Shown: in pieces, positions 22,600 to 32,429 of the stretch
How the letters are laid out: every line of letters starts with the position of its first letter
Numbering within the stretch: the stretch's first letter is position 1
Source of the DNA: Sorex araneus
Taxonomy: Eukaryota > Chordata > Mammalia > Eulipotyphla > Soricidae
Assembly (NCBI RefSeq): GCF_027595985.1
Contig: NC_073305.1
Coordinates: 167,868,172-167,932,171, forward strand
DNA length: 64,000 nt
Reading direction: 5' to 3'
Made by a program: the position numbers and the translations under genes
Notes under the pieces: model-generated
What the model was told of the DNA's origin: nothing
What the model saw: only the letters and a program-made list of their open reading frames with translations
Databases searched by the model: none

Positions 22600-23860
22600 G
22601 CTGTGTGGAATGGAACCGTGTGCACGTCCCGGGGCTTCTGGACCAATAGGAGGCTCTTCACATTGTGAGTCACCCCAGGACCCGCAGAACAATGGGGCCC
22701 CCAAAGAACAGGCGCTCATCATAGTCAACGACTGTGAAGTGAAAACCGTTCTCACCCGTCGAGGACGGCGCTTGGGCCACATCCCGTCTAAGCTGCTAAA
22801 CCAGGGGGCAAGATCACCTTCTCCTCGGGCCCTGGCAGCGGCCACCACCGGGCTCTGAGCACGACGGGGCCGAACCCCAAGATGCGCATCGTCATTGCCT
22901 TTGTGGGGAACCCCGACGCTGCCAAGAAGGATCTGGTCAAGCTCGTTAAACGCCTCAAGAAGGAGAAAATTAATGTGGACATCATCAATCTGGGGACCCA
23001 GGAGGTGAGCACGGACAAGCTGACGACCTTTCTGAAAACCTTGAACGGGAGCGGGGGGAACGGCTCCCACCTGCTCACAGTCCCGCTGGGACCCAGCTTG
23101 GCCGAGACCATCATCGGCTCTCAGATTCTGACTCGGAAAGGCCGGCCCGCGTCAGGGCCGGGGACCAAGGACTTTCCCTTCGGAGTGGACCTCACTGGGC
23201 TGGCCCTGACCCTGCGCGTTTCGATGGAAGAACAGCGCCAGTGGCAGAAGGCCGAGGCCACGCGGGGGGCTCCTGCCCCCAAGGCTCCTGCCACCGAGTC
23301 CCCTGCCACCAAGGCTCCTGCCACCAAGTCTCCTGCCACCAAGTCCAAGGTTTTGGCTCGTAAGAAGGACAATTTGGAAGAGGTCCTGCTGAAGAAGACC
23401 ATCAATGAGCAGGAGTCCTGGCTCCCGGGCCCGGGCAGTAGGACCAAGGAGCAGCAGCAGCAGGTCGCTCATGGCTCGCAGATGTGCCCGGAGGATGCTG
23501 AGTTGGGCCAAGGCACATCAACGGCCACGGCCGCCCAGCTCACATCCCGACCAGCCGTGGAGGAGGAGGAGGACTATGACGTCATGCAAGATGCCGAGTT
23601 CCTGCGAAGTGTCCTCGAGAACCTGCCGGGGGTGGATCCCCAAAGTGAGGCCATCCGAAATGCTACGGGCTCCCTGACCTTGGGGGACTCCCTGTCCACC
23701 AAGAAGGACAAGAAATGAGAACTCGTCGGGAAGAAGGCGGTGCCCCTGCCCATGGGACTGTATTAGGCGTGGATGACATGTAGCACTAGAAGTGGTATTT
23801 AGGAGCATTAATGACCTAAATCTTGGCAAGTTTCTCTGCCAAATAAAATAAAATTTAATT
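22600..23860 (+). pseudogene. PSMD4: PSMD4 (Rpn10/S5a) processed retrocopy with a 278-codon open frame
   Basis: PSMD4 is the 26S proteasome ubiquitin receptor: an N-terminal vWA domain docks it in the regulatory particle, and two ubiquitin-interacting motifs (UIMs) bind chains. Here the start of the vWA domain is scrambled. 'NDCEVKTVLT' (22726-22755) lies in one frame, a shift falls at about 22793-22806, and from 'GKITF' (22811) the rest lies in the frame of the 278-aa ORF at 22882-23718. The ATG at 22882 matches an internal Met of PSMD4 (about residue 110), not its start. Recognisable blocks: 'KDLVKLVKRLKKEKINVDII', 'LALTLRVSMEEQRQ' (UIM1; the core Ala is Thr), 'SQMCPEDAELGQ' (UIM2 region; core Ser lost) and 'DYDVMQDAEFLRSVLENLPG' near the C-terminus. 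The Ala-rich linker is replaced by Pro-Ala-Thr-Lys repeats. There are no introns, and AATAAA lies at 23842-23847. Probably a decayed retropseudogene; whether the long frame is used is unknown. Confidence 0.9.
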
Positions 23861-23870
23861 TCAAAAGTCT

Positions 23871-24227
23871 TCACAAAGAAAAAGCGTAATTCTATATTTA
23901 GTTGGAGGCATTTCAAAAATTTAAAAGGAAAAAATATTTAAAAATCTATCGCCCCTGTAATTCATTTGGTGGAATCCAAACTATTAAAAACAGCAATGAC
24001 AACAACCAAAAAAAAACCAAAAATAAGATGGTTTTATAGACAGCCGTCATTGGTGCCATTTTAAAAGATGGGGGATTAAGCCCAGCCATGAATTAAACAA
24101 AACAAAACAAAACTATAATTTAGTATAAGATAATACTCTTGTTTCAAACATATACTCTTGTTCTATATTATAGTGGCTGCCAAAGTTCCCCTTGGAGATG
24201 CTCATAGGTGATGTACCAAGAACCCAT
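23871..24227. other. A+T-rich spacer, nothing recognised
   Basis: Sequence 3' of the PSMD4 retrocopy, with short CAAAA runs. No clear poly(A) tail or TSD for the retrocopy could be set. Confidence 0.4.
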
Positions 24228-24388
24228 TCTAGGGCTTCTCCTATACAAAACATGCTCTAGCACACAACCAAGCTAGGTTTAATCTCCTCCACCAAATAGG
24301 GTCCCTGGAGTCCCACCAGGAAAGACCCCTGAGCGCAAAACTAGGAGTAATCCCTGAGCTCATTGGGAATGGCTTAAAAACAAAAAGC
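24228..24388 (+). repeat. Family A SINE, old
   Basis: 'gagtcccaccaggaaagacc', 'cctgagcgcaaaactaggag' and 'taatccctgagctcattggg' give the 3' half. The tRNA-like half is strongly diverged. Confidence 0.65.
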
Positions 24389-26980
24389 ATGTACTATACT
24401 ATCACTTTTGCCACAACCTCAGTCCCTAAGAGGACTTTTTTTTTTTAATGAATAGAAGAACTAGATAATGCCTTCATCTTAAGTTCTTTCAGTCCCAAAA
24501 CTATGTAAATGAAAACATTTTTAATACCAATATTTACTTTTCCTAAAGATCCGGGACACTTAGATAAATAACCATTTCTGTGGTCTAGAAAGTAAAGAAA
24601 CATTTCCCTAATAAGAATTTTATTTAGAGTGAAACTGTTTCCATGACCTTTGTTGGAAACTCACAGGCATTGCAATATGTCCTATCATTACTAAACATTT
24701 TTATTAGGGACTACTTTTTTTAATTCATAAAGAAATTTATAGAACTGAAGAAATTTATAGACACCTTGCCAATGATTTTCTTCCCACTGAGCTCCCCACA
24801 ATTTTATAAAAGTATAAAATTATCTGGTAGTTAAGGTAAAATTTTTATAATTGCCATCTTTAAAACTTCATATCTAGCACCCTCAAGTGTATGTAATTCA
24901 TATGCTTAAAATAAAGTTGCCATCATCTTTATAGCATTTACACAAAAATGACTCCGTCTGACTTCATTCCTAACCAGATTAAATATTAATGTTTCTAGAA
25001 TAACAAACAAAAGAGACACTTCAGCATTTGAAAAGTTTTTTTGCTACTCCATAAAATAAAACATTAAAATTCCTTAGTTATCTAAAGAGCCCTACAATTC
25101 CCTTGGCAATCAATGATTTTGAAAACATTTTCCCCTCTGGAAATTAGATTGGTTTATGTATCACTGGTATGATGACTTAGACATAAAAGTTTCCGAATAT
25201 CACTTTATGCTAATAAATTCTCAGGAGAAGAGATACTGTTTCATCAAATAAATTTTGCAATCTTAGAAGCAGCTACATTTTACCAAACTATTGAATGCAT
25301 TTCTATATTTGATTACCCTGCACCTGTGTGAAATGATCAGTAAAGCAGTATGCATTCCAAGTGAGTGAGTTACAAATTTGGCAGTTATTATATTGATATT
25401 ATATTCATTTATTTATCCTAAATCTACTTAAAGCATGGGAATCATAAAGAGAACTGGATGTTATTTTCTATTACATCAGCTAACTGGTACATAAACCAAA
25501 TATTGAGAAAAATATGTTTGGGACATAGTTCAAAGCCAAATATTGCCTGGAGTTTGTCTCTGGACTCCCAAGTATTTCTCAAAAGAGAAAAAGAGAAAAA
25601 GTAAATATGTATGTTATGTGTTTTATGTTAGAAACTTTCAATTTTCTATTTAAGAGCTAATAAAACCTCTGGCTTTATAATTATGCCATTTGTCATAAAA
25701 TGCAAAATAAAATTGAATGCATAGCATAAAAATTCTACAAATAATTTACCTACTTTAAATTTGTTCTTATGAATTAAGTTACCAGTATTATAAGCTCTAA
25801 AAATTTCTTGCATAGATAAATTTTCTTACATGAAACTGCTATTATTACCTAAAACAAAATACCAAAAGCAAATAAATTTTCTGTCCAAATATTTATTGTA
25901 TTTTATTTACCCTTAGTGTTCAACAAGATTCTTATGATAAGAAAATAATTAGTGAAAACAAAATGGCTGTACTGTTAGAAACTTACTTACATTGTCCCTT
26001 ATATTAAAAAATTATAGTGTTTTTATGACATGACTGCAGTTGGTTTAAAAATATGGAAGTTTATATATTTGGTTATGTGCACCATAGAGAACATCTAAGT
26101 TTCTTTGCCCATTAATGATCAAACAAAATTTTGCTCAACTTTATTCCACATGACAATGTAATCCATTATTTCTCTCATTTTACCAGGGATTTCTTGAATA
26201 AGAGATACAGATTGATCACATAGAGTGGCTCAAGAATCCTACATTATTTTATATTTTGGTTTTTAGGTGTTTGCAGGGGGGGTGTATAATCTCATCATTT
26301 GATATCTTTGTCTTTTAAAAATTGATTTTTTTAAAGCTTATATAGCATACTTCTAGCAAAGGTATATACAATGACATCCCAGTGACAGTTGAAGGCAGTT
26401 TACATCAATCTGTGTTGAAATTGCAAAAATGGATATTTTGCATCCCTCATATTCAAATGTCTTTGGTCAATTTACTATTAGTTCTTATTGACCAAATTTT
26501 TCAGCAGTTCACAAAAGTCTTTCAGTATATTGGTCAGAATCACGATATTTTGTGTATATTTTCTTGCTAATATTCTCTATACAATTTACCCTTGTGTGTA
26601 AATTCTTATTAATTTTCTCATATTGAGATTTTAAATATCAATTTGTGCATTAATTTTCACTGGTCCTTGATGTATTCCTTGTCTTTTGCAATCCTGATCT
26701 GTATCTGTATCTTAGGATTCTGATACTTATGGACTATTCTATTGCCCCTTTGTTCTTTCACTTCAAGCTGCTTTCAGCCAGTGTGCTACACTAGTAGGAA
26801 ATCAGAGTATAAAAGAAATAAATCAGGGTTTTCAGTCTAGTTTCTATGTGTTTATTGTGTCCCTCTATATTTAAAAAAATGTGAAGACCATACCCAGTTT
26901 TTAAACCTGCCTTCCAAACCAAGACTTCCATTTTAAACATAACACTTCAAAATTTTGCTTTTATCAACCAACAATTTTTT
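24389..26980. other. 2.6-kb repeat-poor A+T-rich stretch
   Basis: No recognisable SINE, LINE, coding frame or structured RNA. Confidence 0.45.
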
Positions 26981-26984
26981 TAAA

Positions 26985-27170
26985 TTTTATTTTATTTTCA
27001 TAGTTATTTACAATAGCTCATTACACTTAATATTCAAACACCAATCTCACCACCATTGCATCTTCCCACCAACATATTTTGAGTGTCTCCACCTCAAATC
27101 TCAAACCATGCCCCCCAAAGCGAACAAAAATATTAATTTTGTATTGCTTTTCATGAATAATCTGGTAAAA
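26985..27170 (-). mobile_element. L1-like 3' UTR fragment, minus strand
   Basis: T-rich start (inverse poly(A)), then 'caatctcaccaccattgc', 'catcttcccacc' and 'ccatgccccccaaagcgaac', homologous to 14826-14945. This is a second copy of the same L1-like or composite element. Confidence 0.5.
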
Positions 27171-27309
27171 ATCATACAATAAAGTTTTCTTAGAGAATAG
27201 TGTGTGAAAAATATTGTTTTTCATCCTGGAGCCATTAAACCCTAACATTTTTAAACATAATCAAATGTTGTGTATCGTGTGTTCTAGGAATTCTAACATT
27301 TTGAATACG

Positions 27310-27640
27310 ATTTTTGAGCAGATTCATTCATGGGTGAGGCCTATGCTACTCTCTTCCCAGAGCTTTACTTCTGAGTAATAGATCATGGCCCTTTGATGAA
27401 AGTATATGGAGCCAGGGGCAGTTTGTAGGTGTGACTCCAAGCTACTCCCAAGTAAACTTGGGAGATGGGGTTGAAAAGGCCCATTCCTGTGCTGAGCAAG
27501 CTTGGAGATTTCAGTCACAGGTTCCACATATCTGGGTTTTACTGCAGATTCACTCATGGGTGAGGGTATTCCAAACCTGTGGAGAGCTCATCCAAACTGG
27601 GGTTGGAGGAATGGACAGGAGCAAGTACTTGCTTTGACCT
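27310..27640. repeat. Unclassified repeat with internal direct repeats
   Basis: 'agattcattcatgggtgagg' at about 27320 recurs as 'agattcactcatgggtgagg' at about 27546, ~226 bp apart. The interior is related to 283-445, and the repeated unit loosely resembles the 75-bp direct repeats of 34690-35155. Could be the promoter part of an L1 or an LTR. Confidence 0.45.
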
Positions 27641-27659
27641 TACCTTAATTCCTTCCCAA

Positions 27660-27735
27660 CCCTCTGAACACCTCCAGGAGTGATCCCTGAGTGCAGAGGT
27701 AAGAGTAAGCTTTAGTACTGCTGGTTACAGCCCAC
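27660..27735 (+). repeat. Family A SINE 3' fragment
   Basis: 'gaacacctccaggagtgatc' and 'cctgagtgcagaggtaagag' match the 3' half of family A. There is no head. Confidence 0.65.
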
Positions 27736-27994
27736 CGGCACTTCCCCCAGAAGTCCCACCATTTCCCAAAACGAATGGTTTGGAAACTATGCAATAGAGT
27801 GCTGTTTTGATACAAGGTTTAGGACTTTTAGCTATTGTATTGTAAGGTATGTACTACTTATCTAATATATTAACTTTCAATGGTTTCGTAACAATTTCAG
27901 CAGCCTAAAACAAAACTATTTGTTGAGGACACATGTTTTTTATGGATTTGTGACATTAGTTTCTCATTTTATTTTACTTTACATTTGCTTTATT

Positions 27995-28178
27995 GGGTCT
28001 GGAGCAATAGCACAGTGGGTAGGGTATTTGCCTTGCACACAGTGGCTGACTCAGGTTTGATTTCCAGCATCCCATATTGTCCCCTGAGCATCTCCAGGGG
28101 TGATTACTGAGTGCAGAGCCAGGAGTGATCCCTGAGCATCGCGGGGTGTGACCCAAAAAGCAAAAGAAAAAAGAAAAA
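27995..28178 (+). repeat. Family A SINE, full length
   Basis: 'ggtctggagcaatagcacag' head, 'tttgccttgcacacag', 'ccccatattgtcccc'-type core ('cccatattgtcccctgagca'), and 'gcggggtgtgacccaaaaag' with an A-rich tail. Confidence 0.93.
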
Positions 28179-28278
28179 GTAATAAAATTTGTTTTATTTA
28201 GGAATACAACTCTTTCACTTGCTTATCTATATAATCCAAAATTATATATCAGGATAATATGTTAAGGAAAAAAAGTTT

Positions 28279-28455
28279 AGGGGGTCAGAGCAATACTATA
28301 GCAAGCAGAGCATTTACCTTGCACAAAACTATCATGGGTTTTATATCCTGAAACCCATTTGGTCTCCCCCAAGCCCTGCCATGAGTTATCACTGAGAGCA
28401 AAGCCAGAAGTAAGCCCAGAGCACTGCCGAGTGTTCCCACACCCCAAAGAAACAA
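28279..28455 (+). repeat. Family A SINE, moderately diverged
   Basis: 'ggggtcagagcaatactata', 'gcatttaccttgcacaaaac', 'ctgccatgagttatcactga', 'gccagaagtaagcccagagc', and an A-rich end. Confidence 0.82.
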
Positions 28456-28889
28456 GTTTATTAGCAATGGCATCAAATAGAAACAAGATTAAATGGCTCC
28501 ACAAATATAGTTATTTTATATTTTTACATTATCATTTATTTTATAGTTTTAAACTACTTTATATTTTTACAGTACCTCACCACAATGTTGGTGATGTAAA
28601 ACAAACAAAGACAGAATACACCTAACAATATTTGTTATGTCATCAGAGTCATGCTAGTATTTCTCTATCTTGGTTTCTCAGCACCTTGTGCATATAATCG
28701 AGATCTCATCCCTAGGCTCAAGATTTCTAAACTGGTCTTCTATGGCGGTATTTAAGCATCATCATTGAACACTGAAAACCCAATATATCTATAAAGCTAA
28801 GTCCTCTTTTCAATGTCTTATTGTAGAAGGAAAATGACTCCATTCTTAGAGCTGACTTTATGTTTCAAAGTATAACATACAAAGGTTTA
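28456..28889. other. A+T-rich spacer, nothing recognised
   Basis: Unique DNA between a SINE and an MIR-like relic. Confidence 0.45.
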
Positions 28890-29075
28890 GACCAGGGACT
28901 TTGGACTCTGACTACTCTTTAAAGTTTGGCTTTGTAAAATTATTTTGGCTCTGAAATTACTCAGACAGGCAAGTTATTTAAGTTATCTTAACTTTGGATT
29001 AGCCATATGAGAAAGGAGAACGATGTCAAACTTAGTAGTAAATAGGATGCTGTATGTTAGAAGAGTAATATGCTA
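28890..29075 (+). repeat. MIR-like ancient SINE relic
   Basis: 'gggactttggactctgacta', then 'gacaggcaagttatttaagt', 'tatcttaactttggattagc' and 'catatgagaaaggagaacga' follow the MIR core and 3' order (Leu-rich 'ggcaagttacttaac', 'ctcagtttcc', 'ctgtaaaatggg' positions). Strong divergence fits an ancient mammalian repeat. Confidence 0.55.
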
Positions 29076-29345
29076 TAAAGTGATCTTTGAATCTGACCAA
29101 TCTATCCAAATAGTTCCCCTCTCTAATACTTCTAATTCTTTGACCTGTCATTCTCTCCCCAGTTTCTCTCTCCCCTGTAGATCTACAGCACAGAGTAATT
29201 CACATTAGTGATGGAAACTCCTAAAAACAAACAAAACTTCCCAAGAAAAAGTGTCTGTCTTGGGAGTCTTAACTGCCACTCAGATTCTTTGATAATACAT
29301 GAACTATGAAAGTTCTATTCACCATTATTTTTATCATTATCAAAT

Positions 29346-29594
29346 TTGGGCCAGAGCAATAGTGCGGCAGGTAGGATCTTGCATGCAGCCGACCTGAGTT
29401 CCATTCCTCCATCCCTCTCGGAGAGCCCAGCAAGTTACCGAGAGTATCTCGCCTGCACAGCAGAGCCTGGCAAGCTCCGTGTGGCGTCTTCGATATGCCC
29501 AAAATGGTAACAACAAGTCTCACCATGGAGACGTTACTGGTGCCCGCTCTAACAAATCGATGAGCAATGGAATGACAGTGACAGTGATACAGTG
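29346..29594 (+). repeat. Family B SINE (RTE-tailed), full length, with TSD
   Basis: Head 'ccagagcaatagtgcggcag', 'gagttccattcctccatccc', body 'gagcccagcaagttacc' / 'gagcctggcaagctcc', then the RTE-like tail 'atggagacgttactggtgcc' and a terminal 'gacagtgacagtgatacagtg'-type repeat. TSD attatcaaat is perfect at 29336-29345 and 29595-29604. There is no poly(A). Confidence 0.95.
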
Positions 29595-29604
29595 ATTATC
29601 AAAT

Positions 29605-30639
29605 GTTGTCCTCAGAGTTATCAACAGTGAATTATTCACTTTCCTTTAAAACTGAATTAAGTGAAATTATGTTGCAGGCTTAAAATCAGTCAAAGGAAAA
29701 TTTTTATTAAAAATCAACAGATACTCTCTATATGAGGTTTTTGGCTTGGGTTGGGTTGGGTTGCTTTTATAACTAGAGGACTAACTGTAGCTCAGTGCTA
29801 CTCAGACTGTGAAACTTGGATCAATGTCACTAAACCTTTTGATTAGTTAAGCTAGTATAATGTAGAGCAACTGAATATAAGCAGTTGAAAATGTTCACAG
29901 CATTCTGATGCTTCTATTCCATTAAGTACATTAGTATATATATTTGGTGATGGATTTCTGTTCAATTTTACAAATCCTCCACATCACAATGATGCAAAAA
30001 AATATGCCCATGATGTACTACTGCTTAGGACACTGTGTTAAACCCAGTCCTCCATTCCTTAGCTTCTCCATAACCAGATCACTTTCAACTTTTGCCCTCC
30101 CATGGAAACTGGAGTCTGTCCAATCTCTTCCTTACTTCTCTTTCTCACTGTTTGAGGACCAAGAATGACTGAAGTCGTAGCCAACTCAAATTGCTGCAGT
30201 GAACTTTAGTAATAACACACTTTATTTCTATGTTCTATGATTTCCATTTTTCTGGGAATTGATTTTTATGAAGCAAATAAGACGTTCTCTAATGTGGAAA
30301 GCTATCTAAGAATCAAAAAGAAGTGGTTGGCATGGGCAGAAGAGAAAGAAAATGGTGTTGGCAAAATTGGCCGCAAGTTATTCTGCAGTGAAAAACTGTG
30401 GATCTTAGAGACTTGCTTGGAAGTTCTGGTATAAAATATCTTTATTTTTAAACCCAAGATTATTTTGAAAGCCATAATTTACTTCAGAGAATTTGGCACT
30501 TATTTCAAGCACTTTAAATAACCCATTGAATATTTTATAGTTTGTATATTCCCTAGCCTAAATTTGTATAAAAATAAAAGCTGCAGTGTTATTTTAAAAA
30601 TCAGAAGCAAGAGATAGAGGAAATAATCTTAGCCCAATG
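29605..30639. other. A+T-rich stretch, nothing recognised
   Basis: About 1 kb with no clear repeat. '(ttgggttggg)'-type T/G runs near 29745 and a fragment 'tagctcagtgctactcag' near 29791 could be a SINE remnant but are too short to call. Confidence 0.4.
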
Positions 30640-30791
30640 TCTTGGTATGTTTAGGCCTGGGGACTGACTCAAAGGACCAGAGTCTATGTTTACATGCTGG
30701 AGTTCAGGGCTCAATTCTCAGCAACCTAAGAGCTACCAAGTACTCCTAGAGGATCCATCCATCCCCAAACCCACAAACACACATACACACA

Positions 30792-30822
<31 letters not shown>

Positions 30823-30880
30823 CACTTAACCAGGAGTAAAGGAATAATCACTAAGCATCTCCAAGTCTGGTCTAAAAATA
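30640..30880 (+). repeat. Family A SINE, old, interrupted by (CA)n
   Basis: 'gggctcaattctcagcaacc' (B-box region) and 'accaggagtaaaggaataat' with 'cactaagcatctccaagtct' lie on either side of a CA-repeat at 30771-30823. The microsatellite sits where the SINE core should be. Confidence 0.55.
30771..30823. repeat. (CA)n microsatellite
   Basis: About 25 CA units with three interruptions (CAAACA, CATACA twice). Confidence 0.93.
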
Positions 30881-31061
30881 CTTGACACATTTATCTGTTG
30901 CACATCTTATATATTTATATTAATGTTCACTTCAATCCTGAGCTAAATTAAAAAGACAGATTTATATTCATGATTTCTTGCATAAATTTCAGGAAATACT
31001 CTGCTTCATATTTTGTCTTCCAACTGATTCAACTTTCTTTCCCATGTAAAAGAAATTGAAA

Positions 31062-31205
31062 CACTTTTTGGGCTTACTCCTGATTCTGAGTTCAGGGATA
31101 ACTCTTAGTAGATCTTCATGGAGCTCAGGGAATCTAATGGATGCTCGGGATTGAACTTGGGTGGACCACGTGCAAGGTTAGCACCCTACCCTCTATACTA
31201 CCCCT
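31062..31205 (-). repeat. Family A SINE, diverged
   Basis: 'tttttgggcttactcctgat', 'agttcagggataactcttag', 'cgggattgaacttgggtgga', and 'cgtgcaaggttagcacccta'. Confidence 0.8.
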
Positions 31206-31492
31206 CAAGATATAATAATTCTTCACATATTATCATAGCAGACGATGGGTGAATATTTTAGAAATAGTGGTTTCTGATATTAATCTTAAAGTGTGAGTGG
31301 AAATTACTGACACTGAATATAATAGTTGCATATTTCAAAAGCAACAAAATTAAATGCTAAAAATTGAGACTCAAATTAGTATAGTGTAAGCAAGCACAAC
31401 ATCCATATTTTTATTATTCTCATCGCAGTTTCATTAACATTTCCAAACTTTCCATGATCTATAATTAAGGCAACTTAAGAGTTGCCTCATAA

Positions 31493-31655
31493 AGGGCCAG
31501 AGTGATAGTGCACTTACTTTGCATGTGACTGACCAGGATTTAATGCCCAGCAGCACATAAGGACCCTCAAGTCTTACCAGGTACTATTCTTGAGTCCTGA
31601 ACTAGCCATGAGCCCTCAGTGTAGCTGCATATTGTCCCAAAACAAATAAAAAAGT
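31493..31655 (+). repeat. Family A SINE, diverged
   Basis: 'aagggccagagtgatagtgc', 'ctttgcatgtgactgacc', 'ggatttaatgcccagcagca' and 'attgtcccaaaacaaataaa'. Confidence 0.78.
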
Positions 31656-31689
31656 TGCATAGTGCACCAGGTTGTCATTAAATACATTT

Positions 31690-31797
31690 TGTGGAGGAGC
31701 TGGGCAACACTTACCAGTGCTCCGGGGTTAGTCCTGGCTCTGCACTCAGGCATTACTCCTGGAAGAACTCGAGGGACCATATGGGATGTTGGAGAAT
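31690..31797 (-). repeat. Family A SINE, 3' two-thirds only
   Basis: 'gagctgggcaacacttacca', 'gttagtcctggctctgcact', and 'gaccatatgggatgttggag', then it breaks off into A+T-rich DNA at 31798 before the tRNA-like head. So the copy is 5' truncated. Confidence 0.78.
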
Positions 31798-31857
31798 AAC
31801 ATATGGGATAATATTATAATACTAGGAATAATACTAACATATAATTCATATATAATA

Positions 31858-32084
31858 AGGACTGGAGTGATAATACAGCAGGTAGGGCGTTTGCCTTGCA
31901 CGCACCGATCTGAATTCGATTCCTCCATCCCTCACAGAGAGTCTGGCAAGCTACAAAGAGTATCCCATGCATACCTGTGGCATATTCGATATGCCAAAAA
32001 CAGTAACAAGTCTCACAATGGAGATATAACTGGTGCCCCCTCGATTAAATTGACAAACAACAGGATAACAGTGCTATAATGCTA
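31858..32084 (+). repeat. Family B SINE (RTE-tailed), with TSD
   Basis: Head 'ggactggagtgataatacag', 'gaattcgattcctccatccc', body, 'atatgccaaaaacagtaaca', and a decayed tail 'gagatataactggtgccccc'. TSD atatataata lies at 31848-31857 and 32085-32094. The A+T-rich target makes chance identity possible. Confidence 0.88.
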
Positions 32085-32121
32085 ATATATAATAATTTGG
32101 GATAATAATAATGATGATAAT

Positions 32122-32384
32122 CACTGTACCACTGTCCTCCCATTGTTCATCTATTTACTCGATGGGCGCCAGTAGCGTCTCCATTCGTCCCAGCCCTGAT
32201 ATTTTAGCAGACTCTCCTTACTCGTTTTTCCCAATGATTGGAGGCTCTTTTCAGGTTCAGGGGAATGAGACCTGTTATTGTTACAGTATTTAGCATATTG
32301 AATACACCACAGGGAGCTTGCTAGCCTCTCCCTTGTGTGTGTGGGTAAGAAACTCTCAGTAGCTTGCTGGGCGCTCTGAAAGGG

Positions 32385-32388
<4 letters not shown>
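32122..32388 (-). repeat. Family B' SINE (long RTE-tailed variant), 5' truncated
   Basis: Reverse-complement: 'actgtaccactgtcctccca' (tail), 'cagtagcgtctccattcgtc', the extra block 'agccctgatattttagcaga', 'ctccttactcgtttttccca', 'atgattggaggctcttttca', then the family-B body. It ends at 'gcgctctgaaaggg', before the tRNA-like head, against an (AT)n tract. Confidence 0.88.

Positions 32389-32425
<37 letters not shown>
32386..32425. repeat. (AT)n tract between B' SINE and RTE LINE
   Basis: About 40 bp of almost pure AT. It lies exactly between the truncated 5' side of the B' SINE and the 3' terminus of the RTE LINE, all on the minus strand. Confidence 0.95.

Positions 32426-32429
<4 letters not shown>

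Noticed and set aside
22170-22673. 167-codon minus-strand open frame
   Set aside because: Passes through A+T-rich DNA and the G-run cluster without any recognisable domain. Chance frame.
22579-23070. Minus-strand open frames of 108-163 codons across the PSMD4 retrocopy
   Set aside because: They are shadows of the G+C-rich plus-strand retrocopy. The homology to PSMD4 is on the plus strand only.
22600-23860. PSMD4 copy as an intact functional gene
   Set aside because: No introns, a frameshift in the vWA domain, no matching start codon, and loss of key ubiquitin-binding residues. Kept as a pseudogene with an open remnant.
29346-29594. CRISPR-like array from the repeated 'ggcaagctacc' motif
   Set aside because: Only two irregular units per SINE. 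The spacing comes from the SINE body, and the genome is mammalian.
30237-30434. 65-codon plus-strand open frame with charged residues
   Set aside because: No known domain, no splice or promoter context, and a length expected by chance.
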